Shown one piece after another: positions 62,696 through 64,000 of a DNA stretch of 64,000 nt (position 1 is its first letter; every line of letters starts with the position of its first letter). The notes beneath the pieces are model-generated. The model worked only from the letters and a program-made list of their open reading frames with translations, was not told where the DNA came from and did not search any database. This DNA comes from JAIRVZ01 sp031553415 (GTDB taxonomy: Bacteria; Bacteroidota; Bacteroidia; Bacteroidales; Azobacteroidaceae). The position numbers were made by a program, and so were the translations under genes. The stretch is from positions 1-64,000 of the forward strand of contig JAVBLO010000015.1 of assembly GCA_031553415.1 (NCBI GenBank). Reading direction: 5' to 3'.

Positions 62696-64000
62696 TCTGC
62701 GTATCCTTGATTTTGTTTTACTTGTCCTTTCCCATCAACAATTACAGATAAGGGAAGTGGATAGACATATTTATTTTTAGACGCGTAAGGAGCGACACCG
62801 TTGTTCAATTCCAGTACCCGGTCGTATAATTTATCAAAACGGATTAAATCTGCCCGGTACTGTCCGTTTTCACACCAGAATTCGTGGCTTCTTTCGGTAA
62901 GTAATTGATTTGTAAAAGCTTCTTTGCTTGGAAAATCGGACAATTTCTTTTCCTGCAGTTTTGCCCGCAACCTCACTCTGTTCATCAAATCAACAGCTTC
63001 CTGTGTTACGCTGCCTCCCGGTTTCATCACAATAGCTTCTGCTAATGACAACAACACTTCAGGGTAGCGGTATTGTACAATATCCATGTTGCTATTTGTA
63101 TCTCCAATACGTTCAATCTGATATTTTTGAGGTATCGGTCCCAAATCAATATAATCGCTGGGATTGTCGCGGTTGTATAAAGTACCATTGTGCTTATATT
63201 CCTTAATCATATAGGTTTTCCTTGTATCGGCAGGTTCGAACGTATCATAAAACCACCATGTACTTTGAACGGTCGCCCATCCTGTCGGATAATCGTCGGA
63301 TGCCGGCGGCATAACCATTGTCTGCCATTGTGAGAGGTTGGGTCCTTCAACTGTAGCAGGAACAACAAAAATATATTCCGGATTGCCTTTAACCATTCCA
63401 CCAGACTCGAAAAGCGTAGTGTAATCGGGCAACAGACTATAGCCATATTCAGCAGTCATTAATTCACGGGCAAGAGTTTCCACCTTGTTATAATATGCTT
63501 TATCGTGAACCGTTTCGTGCAGGTAAAGCCGGATTAACAATGTTTTGGATAACCCGCGACTGAACTTTCCGTATTCTGCATTTTTAGGAAGCGGTAAATG
63601 TTCACCAGCAAAAATCAAATCTTCTTCGATAAATTTCACCATTTCTTCGTTGGAAAGACGAGGCAATGAAACTTCTTTCAAAGGATTATTCAATACCTCC
63701 AACGGAGCTATAACCAAAGGCCCATACATGTCAAACAGAATATATGACAGGTATCCCCTGGCACAACGAACCTCAGCAATGTATCTGTCTTTTTTATCCC
63801 GGCTCAGGTCGCTTTTTTCAATGGCATCCATTACCAAAGTACAACGACTGATTTTATTGCAAAAACCATCGGTGTAACCATCATTTTCGCTGGTCCGGTT
63901 ATAATAGAAATAGGTAACTTCTATATTGGTTTCAATAAATGATAATTCATGACACATTTTTTGAGCACCGAATTTTCCTGCTAAAATTTCAGTACAGCAA
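62692..64000 (-). CDS. SusD/RagB-family lipoprotein, N-terminus beyond the window
   Basis: The frame stays open to the window edge (before the first internal ATG it reads CTEILAGKFGAQK), so the gene is truncated at its 5' end. The visible part has SusD helices (RYIAEVRCARGYLSYILFDM YGPLV, GLSKTLLIRLYLHETVHDK) and the C-terminal ERSHEFWCENGQYRADLIRF signature. It belongs to the second PUL; a susC gene should lie just outside the window. Confidence 0.93.
   Translation of the reverse strand, partial: CCTEILAGKFGAQKMCHELSFIETNIEVTYFYYNRTSENDGYTDGFCNKISRCTLVMDAIEKSDLSRDKKDRYIAEVRCARGYLSYILFDMYGPLVIAPLEVLNNPLKEVSLPRLSNEEMVKFIEEDLIFAGEHLPLPKNAEYGKFSRGLSKTLLIRLYLHETVHDKAYYNKVETLARELMTAEYGYSLLPDYTTLFESGGMVKGNPEYIFVVPATVEGPNLSQWQTMVMPPASDDYPTGWATVQSTWWFYDTFEPADTRKTYMIKEYKHNGTLYNRDNPSDYIDLGPIPQKYQIERIGDTNSNMDIVQYRYPEVLLSLAEAIVMKPGGSVTQEAVDLMNRVRLRAKLQEKKLSDFPSKEAFTNQLLTERSHEFWCENGQYRADLIRFDKLYDRVLELNNGVAPYASKNKYVYPLPLSVIVDGKGQVKQNQGYAE

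Overview
The window is a chromosomal segment of an AT-rich member of the phylum Bacteroidota, most likely order Bacteroidales. Evidence: two SusC/SusD-type polysaccharide utilisation loci (PULs), a hybrid two-component regulator, promoters of the TTTG-N20-TAnnTTTG type, lipoproteins with Bacteroidota-style lipoboxes, C-terminal tails resembling type IX secretion sorting domains, and housekeeping neighbourhoods typical of the order (ileS-dksA/traR-lspA-DUF4296; ligA-DUF6913-lpxK-PNP-thiL). The genus cannot be fixed from this sequence. No rRNA, tRNA, CRISPR array or complete insertion sequence was seen.

Region 1 (151-27246, all minus strand) is an alginate PUL. Its first transcription unit runs gntR/FCD regulator, PL17 oligoalginate lyase, KdgF-like cupin, hexuronate-type MFS carrier, DehR-like SDR reductase, PL6 alginate lyase and an alpha/beta-hydrolase esterase. 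A YefM/YoeB-type toxin-antitoxin pair with its own promoter, operator-like palindrome and terminator sits in the middle. The second part runs two secreted LamG-like proteins, SusC, SusD, an IPT/TIG surface protein, a second PL6 lyase, a beta-helix protein of unclear family, a PL38-like alginate lyase and a GH88 unsaturated uronyl hydrolase. Proposed flow: secreted and surface lyases cut alginate, SusCD imports oligomers, PL17 and GH88 release unsaturated monomers, KdgF linearises them, the MFS carrier moves them inward and the SDR reduces DEH to KDG. The KDG kinase and KDPG aldolase are not in the window. Palindromes of the form TTGGnnnnCCAA lie upstream of the regulator.

Region 2 (27773-52199) is mostly core genome: a small outer-membrane barrel, an aldo/keto reductase with a Rieske-like lipoprotein, thiL, purine nucleoside phosphorylase, lpxK, ligA, a lipoprotein serpin, an ECF sigma factor with a membrane-anchored barrel partner, argS, a Uma2 protein, DUF4296, lspA, dksA/traR, ileS, a broken second Uma2 gene, a structured RNA resembling 6S RNA, a small unknown protein, a POT peptide transporter and apbE. 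Remnants of an efflux outer-membrane factor and of a response regulator lie at 42466-42657.

Region 3 (52380-64000) is the start of a second PUL: a hybrid two-component sensor/AraC regulator (+) facing a minus-strand operon of SusD (cut by the window edge), DUF4874/DUF4832 protein, SusE/F-like protein, GH31 and a multi-spanning acyltransferase-like protein.

The most unusual feature is a set of long inverted repeats that fill the spacers between co-directional genes in both the PUL and the housekeeping operon. Several are built from changing 7-base words, some supply the last codons and stop of the upstream gene, and two C-rich copies are read in frame inside lipoprotein/secretory signal peptides.
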